Positions 17,829 to 26,606 of a stretch of DNA of 64,000 bases are shown here, in pieces. Within the stretch, counting starts at the first letter, position 1, and each line of letters opens with the position of its first letter. The DNA is from Phyllobacterium pellucidum (GTDB lineage: Bacteria > Pseudomonadota > Alphaproteobacteria > Rhizobiales > Rhizobiaceae): the NCBI RefSeq assembly GCF_013327855.1, contig NZ_JABUMX010000003.1, positions 186,001 through 250,000 of the forward strand. The letters are read 5' to 3'. A program made the translations under genes and the position numbers. The notes beneath the pieces were generated by a model, which saw only the letters and a program-made list of their open reading frames with translations, made no database searches and was not told where the DNA came from.

Positions 17829-19154
17829 ATGAAGCAATCACGGCAGCTACTCTCTGGAATTTTTATGGCGGCGATGGTCGCGAGCGCTGGAGCGCTTGCC
17901 CAGACGAGCGCAAATTACGCCGTGGGCTATGGGCCTGATCCCGTATTACCGGAACCCGATACCGCACTCGTTCCGACGATCAATGTTGCAAAGACCGATC
18001 CCTGGCCGCAAGGGACGGCGCCCCAGGCCGCTTCAGGGTTGAAGGTCGGCGCTTTCGCCAGCGGCCTCGACCATCCACGCTGGCTTCATGTTCTTCCGAA
18101 TGGCGATGTGCTCGTTGCCGAGACCAACGCGCCTCCGGCACATGATGAAGGGTTCAGCATCAAGAAGTGGATCATGGGCTTTTTCATGAAGCGCGCGGGA
18201 GCGGGCGTTGAAACACCGAACCGGATCATCCTCTTGCGCGATACCAACCACGACGGTGTGGCCGATACCAGGGAGACTTTCCTCGAAGGCTTGAATTCGC
18301 CCTTCGGCATGACGCTTTCAGGCGGCAAGCTCTACGTTGCCAACACCGATGCAATCGTCGCTTTTCCTTACAAGGACGGTGAAACCACGATCAAGGCCGA
18401 ACCGGAAAAGATCGTCGATCTGCCAGGCGGGCCGATCAACCATCATTGGACCAAGGATGTTATTGCGAGCCCCGACGGCAAGAAGCTCTATGCCACCGTC
18501 GGCTCGAACAGCAATGTCGGCGAGAACGGCATCCCGGCAGAGCAAAATCGGGCGGCGGTGTTCGAAATCGATCTCGCCAGCAGGCAGAGCCGGCTCTTTG
18601 CGTCCGGACTGCGCAATCCCAACGGCCTTTCCTGGAATCCCGATGACGGCAGACTGTGGGTCGTCGTCAACGAACGCGACGAGCTCGGCAATGATCTCGT
18701 GCCGGACTACATGACCTCGGTCAAGGATGGCGCGTTCTATGGCTGGCCCTACAGTTATTTCGGCCAGCATGTCGATACCCGCGTTAAGTCGCAAAATCCT
18801 GATCTTGTGAGCAAGGCGATCAAGCCGGATTATGCGCTTGGCGCTCATACGGCATCGCTGGGCCTGACTTTCTACACCGCGTCGTTGCTCGGACCCGAGT
18901 ACAGGAACGGTGCCTTCATTGGACAGCACGGCTCGTGGAACCGCAAGCCGCGCAGCGGCTACAAGGTGATCTTCGTGCCGTTCAAGGACGGAAAGCCTCA
19001 GGGACCGCCGAAGGATGTGCTGACCGGCTTCATCAATGCAGAGGATAAGGCGATGGGGAGGCCCGTGGGCGTTGCGGTCGACAAGGCCGGAGCACTGCTT
19101 GTGGCAGATGATGTCGGCAATACGATCTGGCGAATTACTCCAGCCGCGAAATAG
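17829..19154 (+). CDS. Periplasmic L-sorbosone/glucose dehydrogenase-like beta-propeller
   Basis: Exported protein of 441 residues. A signal peptide occupies about residues 1-23 with cleavage near ALAQ. The rest is a six-bladed beta-propeller of the soluble glucose/sorbosone dehydrogenase type, which binds PQQ and oxidises sugars in the periplasm; visible blade motifs include HHWTKDV, RNPNGL, and GSWNRKPRSGYKV. ATG 17829 with AGGGAAAG ahead is chosen over an open frame back to 17724. A DoxX-family membrane gene follows 85 bases downstream, a pairing that could deliver electrons to the quinone pool; that link is inference. No PQQ synthesis gene is in view. Confidence 0.82.
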   Translation: MKQSRQLLSGIFMAAMVASAGALAQTSANYAVGYGPDPVLPEPDTALVPTINVAKTDPWPQGTAPQAASGLKVGAFASGLDHPRWLHVLPNGDVLVAETNAPPAHDEGFSIKKWIMGFFMKRAGAGVETPNRIILLRDTNHDGVADTRETFLEGLNSPFGMTLSGGKLYVANTDAIVAFPYKDGETTIKAEPEKIVDLPGGPINHHWTKDVIASPDGKKLYATVGSNSNVGENGIPAEQNRAAVFEIDLASRQSRLFASGLRNPNGLSWNPDDGRLWVVVNERDELGNDLVPDYMTSVKDGAFYGWPYSYFGQHVDTRVKSQNPDLVSKAIKPDYALGAHTASLGLTFYTASLLGPEYRNGAFIGQHGSWNRKPRSGYKVIFVPFKDGKPQGPPKDVLTGFINAEDKAMGRPVGVAVDKAGALLVADDVGNTIWRITPAAK

Positions 19155-19239
19155 CCGCACAAAATTTTTGCTGCGATGTCGGAGGCTTGCGTCGGCGAAC
19201 GTCCTTGGCGGGAACACCAACCTGCGAGGCGATAACTAC

Positions 19240-19653
19240 ATGCAAACGATTGTTGAAGCCGCTCCCCTATCGAACACGGCCGTTTGGGCCGGCCGCGTCA
19301 TGAGCGGTCTGATCATCCTCTTCATGCTCTTCGACAGTGGCATCAAGCTCATTCCGCTCGATGTCGTCATCCAGACCTGCGCCGAACTCGGGCTTCCGAC
19401 AGGTGTTGGCTTTGCCCGGGGCCTCGGCATCCTCGGCCTGGTTTGCACGATCCTCTACGCTGTTCCGCAAACCTCCGTTCTTGGCGCGATCCTGCTCACC
19501 GGTTACATGGGGGGCGCAATTGCGACGCAGGTTCGGGTCGGTAACCCGCTGTTCAGCCACCTGCTCTTCGGGGTCTATCTCGGCCTCATTCTTTGGGGCG
19601 GGCTTTACCTGCGTGATCCGCGCCTGCGCGCAATCCTGCCGTTTTCGCGCTGA
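19240..19653 (+). CDS. DoxX family membrane protein
   Basis: Membrane protein of 137 residues with four hydrophobic helices (about 17-37, 47-67, 72-92 and 103-124), the DoxX-like layout. DoxX proteins are small quinone-associated subunits of thiosulfate:quinone oxidoreductase in archaea; the bacterial members mostly lack a proven role. ATG 19240 is preceded by GAGG. It lies just after the sorbosone-dehydrogenase-like gene and is probably co-transcribed with it. Confidence 0.8.
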   Translation: MQTIVEAAPLSNTAVWAGRVMSGLIILFMLFDSGIKLIPLDVVIQTCAELGLPTGVGFARGLGILGLVCTILYAVPQTSVLGAILLTGYMGGAIATQVRVGNPLFSHLLFGVYLGLILWGGLYLRDPRLRAILPFSR

Positions 19654-19697
19654 AGCGCTCCGCGCGACCCCGATAAGACGTGCATCGGGGTTGCGCC

Positions 19698-19750
19698 GAA
19701 TCGCCGTGTCTGATTCTTTGCACATGTTCCGGAGCATGATTTTTTGATTC
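19698..19750. promoter_or_regulatory. GANTC (CcrM) site cluster before the short ftsZ
   Basis: Three GANTC sites lie in 53 bases: GAATC at 19698, GATTC at 19712 and GATTC at 19746, ending 70 bases before the ATG of the short FtsZ gene. About one site per 280 bases would be expected by composition. In alphaproteobacteria CcrM methylates GANTC, and GcrA-bound promoters of division genes carry such sites. Regulation by this route is inferred. Confidence 0.55.
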
Positions 19751-19819
19751 GCCGCCCTGCCGGAATTCAAAGCCGCAATTGAATGTGCGGCGGGCAGATC
19801 AGCACACGAAGGAACCAGG

Positions 19820-20869
19820 ATGTCCATCAACCTCAGAAAGCCGGAAATTTCCGAGATGAAACCCAACATCACCGTGTTCGGTGTCGGTGGAGGTGGTGGT
19901 AACGCGGTCAACAACATGATTCGCGAGAAGCTCGAGGGAACGGACTTCATCGTCGCCAATACCGACGCGCAAGCCTTGACAATGTCCAAGGCCGAGCGCC
20001 TGATCCAGCTCGGTGCGCATGTCACGCAAGGACTGGGCGCCGGCTCAGCCCCGGAGATCGGCCGCGCCGCCGCCGAGGAATGCATCGACGAAATCATGGA
20101 CTACCTTTCCGGCACCCATATGTGCTTCGTGACCGCCGGCATGGGCGGCGGCACGGGAACCGGTGCCGCGCCGGTCATCGCCAGGGCAGCCCGTGCTGCC
20201 GGCATCCTGACGGTTGCAGTGGTCACCAAGCCCTTCACCTTCGAGGGCACAAGGCGCATGCGGATGGCCGAAGAGGGAATGAAGGAGCTTCGCGCCAGCG
20301 CCGACACGGTCATCGTCATCCCCAACCAGAACCTTTTCCGCGTGGCGAATGCCTCGACCACATTTGCTGACGCTTTCGCCATGGCCGACCGCGTGCTTTA
20401 TTCGGGCGTCGCCTGCATCACTGACCTGATGGTGCGCGAAGGCCTCATCAATCTTGATTTCGCCGATGTGCGTTCCGTGATGCGCGATATGGGCCGCGCC
20501 ATGATGGGCACCGGCGAAGCAACGGGCGAGGAACGGGCCAAGACCGCCGCGGAAGCTGCCATCGCCAATCCACTGCTCGACGTAGCCTCGATGAAGGGTG
20601 CGAAGGGCGTCCTCGTCTCGATCTCGGGCGGACGCGACATGACCCTCTTCGAAGTCGATGTCGCCGCCTCTCGCATCCGCGAGGAAGTCGACGACGAAGC
20701 CAACATCATTCTCGGCGCAACGTTTGACGACGCGCTCGAAGGCGTATTCCGCGTGTCGGTCGTCGCGACCGGCATCGACCAGGACGATGCAGCGGCAGTC
20801 GAAACCGCAGCGGCGGCGATGCATGAGGCAAGTCCCTCGGTCATGCCGTTCCTGCGTCGCCAAGGCTGA
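19820..20869 (+). CDS. ftsZ2: Short FtsZ homologue (FtsZ2 type)
   Basis: Tubulin-like GTPase of 349 residues. The tubulin signature GGGTGTG is intact at 109-115, and the T7 catalytic loop NLDFADVR near 211-218 keeps its acidic residue, so polymerisation and GTP hydrolysis look possible. The protein stops soon after the C-terminal globular subdomain: the long linker and the conserved C-terminal peptide that bind FtsA and membrane partners are absent. Rhizobia such as Sinorhizobium meliloti have a second short FtsZ besides the one in the dcw cluster; this gene, away from any dcw gene, fits that copy. It stands alone with three GANTC sites upstream. Confidence 0.92.
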   Translation: MSINLRKPEISEMKPNITVFGVGGGGGNAVNNMIREKLEGTDFIVANTDAQALTMSKAERLIQLGAHVTQGLGAGSAPEIGRAAAEECIDEIMDYLSGTHMCFVTAGMGGGTGTGAAPVIARAARAAGILTVAVVTKPFTFEGTRRMRMAEEGMKELRASADTVIVIPNQNLFRVANASTTFADAFAMADRVLYSGVACITDLMVREGLINLDFADVRSVMRDMGRAMMGTGEATGEERAKTAAEAAIANPLLDVASMKGAKGVLVSISGGRDMTLFEVDVAASRIREEVDDEANIILGATFDDALEGVFRVSVVATGIDQDDAAAVETAAAAMHEASPSVMPFLRRQG

Positions 20870-21005
20870 CGGAACCAACCCGATCCCAAGTCATGAGCCG
20901 CTCATGTCGTATGCGAAATGCGACGTGACAATGCCGAAATACGGGCGTTAGACTCCGCTGTACGTGCGTAACATGAATGCGTTGATGCCAATGGACAGGG
21001 TTGTC

Positions 21006-21896
21006 ATGGACCACCGCACCATCATTGCCTCGCTGACCCAGGAGCAGCGCGATCGCCTGACCGCCAAGTCGGATGCAGCAGGCCTCGTGCAGCTTGGCGT
21101 GCATTGGGGCGCGATTGGCCTGTTGGGGTCGTTGATTGTCGCTCGCGTTCCGTTCTGGCCTTTACTCATGCTCCCGCAAGGGATCCTCATCGTTTTCCTG
21201 TTCACGCTCCTGCACGAGGCCGTGCATCGCACGCCGTTCAAGACGCAGCGGCTGAACGATGTCGTCGCGCGCATAAGCGGTTTCATGATCGTGCTTCCGG
21301 CCGACTGGTTCCGCTATTTTCACTTCGCCCATCACCGCTATACGCAAGATCCCGATAACGATCCCGAGCTTGCAACGCCAAAGCCAGAAACGTTGCGCGA
21401 ATACATCGTCCACCTTTCTGGACTCCCTGTCTGGTTGAGCCATGTAAAGACTCTTTTGCAAAACGCCTCGGGTCGCTGCGATGATCCCTATGTCCCGCCC
21501 AAGGGACAAGACAAGGTAAAACGCGAGGCACAGATCATGATCCTTGCCTATATCACCCTCGCAGGCTTCTCGCTATGGTTCCAATCATCGGTGCTGCTCT
21601 TCGCCTGGATTATCCCGGCAATCATAGGGCAACCATTCCTGCGGCTGTATCTCCTCGCCGAACATGGGCGCTGCGCCTTCGTCGCCAATATGCTCGAGAA
21701 CAGCCGGACCACGACGACGACATGGTTCGTGCGCAAGCTCGCCTGGAACATGCCCTACCACGCCGAGCATCATTCCTATCCGGGAGTTCCCTTCCACCGG
21801 CTGCCTGAGTTCCATGCGCTGATCGAGGAACATCTTAAGGAGACAGAGACCGGATACATGCGGTTCCACGCCAGATACATCGAAGGACTTCGTTAG
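21006..21896 (+). CDS. Fatty acid desaturase family membrane protein
   Basis: Membrane di-iron oxygenase/desaturase of 296 residues. All three histidine boxes are present: HEAVH, HFAHHR and HAEHHSYPGVPFH, separated by paired membrane helices near 30-75 and 175-215. Members introduce double bonds into acyl chains or hydroxylate lipids or carotenoids. ATG 21006 has AGGG six bases ahead; the frame is open to a GTG at 20964 with several other ATG codons. It is a single gene; the exact substrate is not evident. Confidence 0.85.
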   Translation: MDHRTIIASLTQEQRDRLTAKSDAAGLVQLGVHWGAIGLLGSLIVARVPFWPLLMLPQGILIVFLFTLLHEAVHRTPFKTQRLNDVVARISGFMIVLPADWFRYFHFAHHRYTQDPDNDPELATPKPETLREYIVHLSGLPVWLSHVKTLLQNASGRCDDPYVPPKGQDKVKREAQIMILAYITLAGFSLWFQSSVLLFAWIIPAIIGQPFLRLYLLAEHGRCAFVANMLENSRTTTTTWFVRKLAWNMPYHAEHHSYPGVPFHRLPEFHALIEEHLKETETGYMRFHARYIEGLR

Positions 21897-22025
21897 AGAT
21901 CCGAATCCATCCGGTCCGAGCAAGCCCAGTTTTTCCAGAGAAGCGGGGATTGGCGATCCCATGTTACGCGCGGCTGGATTCCGCGCTACTATGGTAGGGC
22001 CATCATCCGTTGCGCCAGGAAAGGA

Positions 22026-22337
22026 ATGAAGATGAACACGGCCAATCTTCAACTGGAAGGACTTTGCCTAGCCATCGCAGCTGTCAACCGGGCCCTCGTT
22101 GCCAAAGGGCTGTTGACCGCAGTCGAAATCGACACAGCCCTACGGAGGGCCGAAGCCGTCGCCGTTGGCGACGACAGGGCAGTCGAGCACCTATCCCCAG
22201 CCAATCGCGACGCCGTGTGTTTCCCCATCCGCCTTTTGCAGCTGGCAAACAATTCAGGCGCCGATACGCCATGGTCGTTCTCACATCTCGCAAGAATGGT
22301 TGGCGAGACCAAGCGGCCCTATAACGACCAGCTCTGA
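22026..22337 (+). CDS. Hypothetical small protein
   Basis: Soluble protein of 103 residues that I do not recognise. The first half is alanine-rich and predicted helical (residues 5-50); the second half contains ANRDAVCFPIRLLQLANN and a hydrophobic patch. The ATG at 22026 is followed by another at 22032, with AGGAAAGG just upstream. Codon use matches its neighbours. It is followed by a bidirectional hairpin at 22352-22386. Confidence 0.6.
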   Translation: MKMNTANLQLEGLCLAIAAVNRALVAKGLLTAVEIDTALRRAEAVAVGDDRAVEHLSPANRDAVCFPIRLLQLANNSGADTPWSFSHLARMVGETKRPYNDQL

Positions 22338-22351
22338 ACGACCAATAGCGT

Positions 22352-22386
22352 AGTTGCGTCGATCCCTCAGGATCAACGACGCAACT
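22352..22386. terminator. Bidirectional hairpin between two convergent genes
   Basis: Inverted repeat AGTTGCGTCG / CGACGCAACT (22352-22361 with 22377-22386) extended by ATCC / GGAT inside. It lies between the hypothetical gene ending at 22337 and the DUF992 gene ending at 22413 on the other strand. There is no long T tract, so it may act as a weak terminator or a transcript stabiliser. Confidence 0.5.
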
Positions 22387-22412
22387 GACCGCTTGCTTCC
22401 AGTGCAGTTATC

Positions 22413-22886
22413 TTACTGCGCCGGCGACAGCGTTACGGTCGTTACCCCTCCGGCAAAGTTGATGCCCTCCTGCCCTTCAACTGATATCGGTTGCAGGGAA
22501 AAGGCCCGGCCGGTTCCGCCGGCGAGAATATTGGCGCCAGCACCGGGGCCGACCGAGGCGTTCGCGCCGACGCCGCTATATGTTCCCGCAAGCGCTCCCG
22601 CTGGAAGACCGCTGGTGGCTGCGACGACACCCCAAATGAGGTGCCCTGCCGCGACTTCACCAAGCGCCACGCCGAACTCGTCAATGGACCCGGTGTAATT
22701 GTCGGGACTGCCGCCCTTGTCCTGTTTGAACGTACAGGTCAGCTTCTGCTTTTCGACGACAAACATCCCTATGCCTTTGGATACGTCGCAGGACAGTGTT
22801 CCGATTTGGGTAGACTCCGCATTTGCGCCGAATGGAATAAGCGCAACGATACAGCCAAAGCATGCCTTTTTGAGGAAAGTCATCAT
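22413..22886 (-). CDS. DUF992 exported protein
   Basis: Secreted or periplasmic protein of 157 residues with a signal peptide (about 1-23, ending FGANA). The core GTLSCDVSKGIGMFVVEKQK, then LTCTFKQ and the segment YTGSIDEFGVALG, fits the rhizobial DUF992 family, whose function is unknown. Two cysteines in the first third could form a disulfide. The start is the ATGATG at 22886, with GGAG about six bases ahead; a longer frame to 22931 lacks a ribosome site. Confidence 0.82.
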   Translation of the reverse strand: MMTFLKKACFGCIVALIPFGANAESTQIGTLSCDVSKGIGMFVVEKQKLTCTFKQDKGGSPDNYTGSIDEFGVALGEVAAGHLIWGVVAATSGLPAGALAGTYSGVGANASVGPGAGANILAGGTGRAFSLQPISVEGQEGINFAGGVTTVTLSPAQ

Positions 22887-23059
22887 TGTATCTCCTTCGC
22901 CACTATTGAAAGTCCCCTGGGCGACCGCCAAAAGATCTTCGCAACAGCCATTCGTGGGAAGTACGTAACTGTTACAGCAGTGGATATTCTGGCACCCGTG
23001 CTAGTTTGTCCTGCATTGCGATAGTTCTTCCGGCTGCAGGCCCTCTGGTTACGCGAGAC

Positions 23060-23572
23060 ATGGGTGACACGATGAATGACCTTTCCACGCCTGAGCCGGT
23101 TCTCGAGATTGCTGTCGGCACAGTTATTCTGATTATTGTCATCTTTGTCCACGGCGCCGGAATTCGGGCAATCAACTTGCGCTTCAACCGGGCCTGGGTT
23201 CATGTGGACAGTGGCACCTCGCACTGGCGCATCAACCTTTTGCTCGCCGCGACGATTGCCTCGCTCTCGGCGCTGCATTTCACCGAGACCCTCATTTGGG
23301 CCGCTCCGATTTATGCGAGAGGTTTTATCCCCTCCATGCGAGACAGCTACTATTTCGTCCTTGAAAGCTATACGACACTCGGCCAGGGCAATATCGCCCT
23401 GCCGGAACGCTGGCGACTGCTCGGCCCGATCATAGCCATTTCCGGCTTGTTCACATTCGGTTGGACGAGCAGCGTTCTCGTCAGCATCATGACTGAATTC
23501 GGCAAGCTCGACCGGGCACGGATCAAGGGACCGAAGGAACGGGCTTCCGATCAGGCAGACCCTGATGCCTGA
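23060..23572 (+). CDS. Small ion-channel-like membrane protein
   Basis: Membrane protein of 170 residues with the plan of a two-TM pore subunit plus extra helix: helices near 18-40, 60-80 and 125-150, with a pore-loop-like segment before the last one. The segment ESYTTLGQGNIALP resembles the potassium-channel filter region TTLGYGDI.P, but the Tyr and Asp of the filter are Gln109 and Asn111. Ion selectivity therefore cannot be assumed. The start is uncertain: ATG 23060, ATG 23072 or a TTG at 23006; ATG 23060 is used. It converges with the DUF2721 gene. Confidence 0.7.
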   Translation: MGDTMNDLSTPEPVLEIAVGTVILIIVIFVHGAGIRAINLRFNRAWVHVDSGTSHWRINLLLAATIASLSALHFTETLIWAAPIYARGFIPSMRDSYYFVLESYTTLGQGNIALPERWRLLGPIIAISGLFTFGWTSSVLVSIMTEFGKLDRARIKGPKERASDQADPDA

Positions 23573-23580
23573 CCTGACAG

Positions 23581-24006
23581 TCAGAGGTGGTGATCGTGTT
23601 CGCTCAGCGAGATACGCACATCCTGCAGGAAACGGACGAGGCAACCGACCAGCAAGCATAGCGATATGACGAAAAGCGCGCCTGCGCCCGGTTCGTGGCG
23701 ATAGCCGAGGAATGCCACCACGAACCCGACCAGCAAGAGGATGGCAATGCCGATTGCGCCGATGACGGCCAATTGCAGGGCCTGATTCAACAGGACTTCG
23801 CGCCGCTTCAGCCGCGCTATGTCCGCCTTGAGCCACTTGCGGCTCGTATCATCGTCGGCGATCTGATTGAGACTTCTGATGCGGTCGGTCACGCCCGTCA
23901 TACGGTTGATCAGGATGGATACCAGCGCCGCGATGGCTGCCAGCAGGAATACAGGAGCAACGGCATGAGAGATCATGGCTGAAAGTTGGTCGACGTCTAC
24001 GGGCAT
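23581..24006 (-). CDS. DUF2721 family membrane protein
   Basis: Membrane protein of 141 residues. Helix one (about 10-33) is followed by a charged cytosolic stretch with RIRSLNQIADDD and LKRREVLLNQAL, then two helices (about 78-100 and 108-128). This helix/charged loop/helix pair layout fits DUF2721, which has no established role. It ends nine bases from the end of the channel-like gene on the other strand. Confidence 0.8.
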   Translation of the reverse strand: MPVDVDQLSAMISHAVAPVFLLAAIAALVSILINRMTGVTDRIRSLNQIADDDTSRKWLKADIARLKRREVLLNQALQLAVIGAIGIAILLLVGFVVAFLGYRHEPGAGALFVISLCLLVGCLVRFLQDVRISLSEHDHHL

Positions 24007-24184
24007 TTCTCGGGCTGCCTTTGTTGCAGAGCGGATCTTGTCGCGCCGAAGATGCCACTGAACGACACGTTCGGCAAACTGCGCGGGTTGGATTGAACCC
24101 TACGAAGGGCGCGCCCTTGTGGCGTCCGGCTATCAAGACTACGCTGCAGGGACGATTGCTGAGCCGATGGGGGGCGGGCGGGCA

Positions 24185-24832
24185 ATGTCGACAAACGTTC
24201 GTGACGAACCACGATGGATTCCCGCGCTGGCCATTCTGGCCGTGTTTGGCCTGCTCGCAGTTCTTCCCCATCATGTGCACGTGATGCCGGTTTGGATTTC
24301 CTACGTCGTCGTCCTCGTGGTGCTTGTCCCGATGGCTGCCGTCACGCTGACCGGCAGCGCATTTTGGGTGAAAGCGGAACGCATTGCAATCATGCTGCTT
24401 GCAGCGGTCTACGCGGCCAACACGGCGGCGGAACTTGCCGATATGATTGGGATCATCACGATTCATCCACCAGAGACACGAGCGGTCTCGCTGCTCTCTT
24501 CGTCCCTCGCGATCTGGGTAACGAATGTTTTGACCTTTTCCCTGCTGTACTGGCAAATCGATCGCGGCGGGCCAGGCGCGCGGATGAGCAATGCAAGCAC
24601 CAAGCCGGACTGGTTGTTTCCGCAGGCGACGGCGCCTGAACTCGCACCGCCTGACTGGAGGCCATTGTTCCTCGATTACCTGTTTCTTGGGTTCAATACG
24701 GCGACCGCCTTCAGCCCCACCGATGTCCTGCCGCTTACGCGCCGCGCCAAGTCGCTCATGATGGTGGAGAGCACAATTTCACTTTTGACGCTCGTCATTG
24801 TCGCCGCCCGAGCGATTAATGTTCTGCCCTAG
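24185..24832 (+). CDS. Membrane protein with degenerate channel-like C-terminus
   Basis: Membrane protein of 215 residues, no family named with certainty (DUF1345 is the nearest type I recall). Hydrophobic helices lie near 12-28, 34-56, 62-85, 100-122 and 185-210. Near 165-180 it has FNTATAFSPTDVLPL, which sits where a pore loop would and looks like a degraded potassium-channel filter before a last helix. ATG 24185 is used; the frame is open to 24119 but the extra codons look non-coding. It is divergent from DUF2721. Confidence 0.6.
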   Translation: MSTNVRDEPRWIPALAILAVFGLLAVLPHHVHVMPVWISYVVVLVVLVPMAAVTLTGSAFWVKAERIAIMLLAAVYAANTAAELADMIGIITIHPPETRAVSLLSSSLAIWVTNVLTFSLLYWQIDRGGPGARMSNASTKPDWLFPQATAPELAPPDWRPLFLDYLFLGFNTATAFSPTDVLPLTRRAKSLMMVESTISLLTLVIVAARAINVLP

Positions 24833-24922
24833 ATCGGCAATGTCCGGGCAACGGGCCCTTGATTGGTGCTGAGACTCAAGATTGACTTGGCCAACAATTA
24901 CAAATCTCCAACGGGTGGGGCA

Positions 24923-25612
24923 ATGCTGATCAAAGAGGGCGACCATCGCACATCTCGAATTGACCTCACCCTCGCAGCTATATTGTCGTTTGTGGCTGGA
25001 GCGGTGAACAGCGCGGGCTATTTTGCCTTTGGCTATTTCTCCGCGAACATGACAGGCAACGTTTCCCTGATCTCCGACCATATATCGCTCGGACAAGTTG
25101 TCATCGCGACAGCCTTCGCCTCCATCGTTGTGCTCTTCATCCTTGGGGCGTTTGCCGCTTCCCTGTTCATCCAGCTCGGCAAACACAATAACTGGCAGAA
25201 GGTTTACGCGCTTACACTCCTCGCGGAAGCTTGCCTGCTCCTCATTGTCGGCGCCCTCGATATTCACGGGTCCGGTCCCACAAGGGGAACATTGATCGTT
25301 GGAATGCTGAGCTTCACCATGGGCATTCAGAATGCTGCTTCAACCCGCATTTCCACGGGGCGGGTCCGAACAACGCATGTTTCAGGTGTAGCAACGGATA
25401 TTGGCGTTGGGCTTGCGACGCTGTGGCGATCACACAGCCCCGATGCTCGCAATACAACCATTCAACGACTGAAACTGCACTCGGCAACAATCGCATCATT
25501 CCTGCTCGGTGGAATTGTCGGCGTAGCCTCATACAGGGCCGTGGAAGGCGCCGTTTTCTGCGCGGCGTCGGTTCCCCTCTTTCTGCTAAGTGCAAAATAT
25601 CTCAAGCGCTGA
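24923..25612 (+). CDS. DUF1275 (YoaK) family membrane protein
   Basis: Inner-membrane protein of 229 residues with about six helices. The family pattern is clear: AGAVNSAGYFAFGYFSANMTGN in the first third and GIQNAAS with TTHVSG later. Members are uncharacterised; some sit beside formate or chloride transport genes. ATG 24923 was chosen over the longer frame to 24863. It converges with the LysR gene, overlapping it by 11 bases. Confidence 0.83.
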   Translation: MLIKEGDHRTSRIDLTLAAILSFVAGAVNSAGYFAFGYFSANMTGNVSLISDHISLGQVVIATAFASIVVLFILGAFAASLFIQLGKHNNWQKVYALTLLAEACLLLIVGALDIHGSGPTRGTLIVGMLSFTMGIQNAASTRISTGRVRTTHVSGVATDIGVGLATLWRSHSPDARNTTIQRLKLHSATIASFLLGGIVGVASYRAVEGAVFCAASVPLFLLSAKYLKR

Positions 25613-26507
25613 GCGCGGTACCCGACGCCTTGACGAAGTCAACGAACGCGCGAAGCGCAGCGGGCATCTGCCTCCGGCTCGGGTAGTAAAGATAAAGGCC
25701 GCCATAGTAGGGACACCAGTCCTCGAGCACCCGGACGAGCCTCCCCGCTTCGATATGCGCGATCGCCTGGCTCTCGAAGGCATAGGCGACGCCTACGCCG
25801 AGAAGCGCAGCCTCGATCATTATGTCCTGATCATCGACGATGAGCGGTCCATCGACCTCGACGCTTAACTCCACGCCGCCACGCTCGAATTCCCACGCAT
25901 AAAGGCGGCCGCTGCCGAAGCGCAATCCAACGCAGGGAAGACGTTGCAAATGCTCTGGCGTCGTCGGCTTGGCATGGGCATCGAAGAACGCTGGGGACGC
26001 CACGATGGCCGTGCGCTGGCGCGGACCGATCGGCACCGCAATCATGTCTTGCGCAATCACCTCGCCGAAACGAATCCCGGCATCGAACCCCTCCGACACC
26101 ATGTCCACCAGATCGTTGGCGACGGCGATTTCGACGCTGATCTTCGGGTGAGCCTCCAGGAAACGGGCGACAACGGGGAGAAGCACCATCTTTGCCGAGA
26201 CATGCGCCGTATTGAAGCGCAGCCGTCCGATCGGTGCGCCGCGCAGCTCATTGAGGTCATCCAGTGCATCGTCGATATCGCGAAACGCCGGCGCTACCCG
26301 TCCAAGCAGACGTTCTCCGGCTTCGGTCAAGGCGACGCTGCGTGTCGTACGGTTGAAGAGCCGGAGGTCCAATCTCTCCTCCAGCGCCTTCAGGGCGTGG
26401 CTTAAGGCTGACGTCGTGCATCCGATCTCGTCAGCGGCGCGACGGAAACTGCGATGCCGCGCAAGAACCAGAAATGGCGCAAGGTCGGAGGATGATACTC
26501 TTCGCAT
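25602..26507 (-). CDS. LysR-type transcriptional regulator
   Basis: Regulator of 301 residues: winged helix-turn-helix at about 5-65 (HRSFRRAADEIGCTTSALSH) and a substrate-binding effector domain from about 90. It is divergent from the SDR gene at 26607 with a 99-base interval, the classic layout in which a LysR protein controls its neighbour. The effector is unknown. The 3' end overlaps the DUF1275 gene on the other strand. Confidence 0.9.
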   Translation of the reverse strand: MRRVSSSDLAPFLVLARHRSFRRAADEIGCTTSALSHALKALEERLDLRLFNRTTRSVALTEAGERLLGRVAPAFRDIDDALDDLNELRGAPIGRLRFNTAHVSAKMVLLPVVARFLEAHPKISVEIAVANDLVDMVSEGFDAGIRFGEVIAQDMIAVPIGPRQRTAIVASPAFFDAHAKPTTPEHLQRLPCVGLRFGSGRLYAWEFERGGVELSVEVDGPLIVDDQDIMIEAALLGVGVAYAFESQAIAHIEAGRLVRVLEDWCPYYGGLYLYYPSRRQMPAALRAFVDFVKASGTALSA

Positions 26508-26606
26508 TGTTGAATTTTACTCATCAACGCAAAGAGAATCCAGTGGATTATCTCAACAGCCGCTTCGCGCTAGATATCTCCCACAGCTTAGCAACAGGAG
26601 GTTCAA

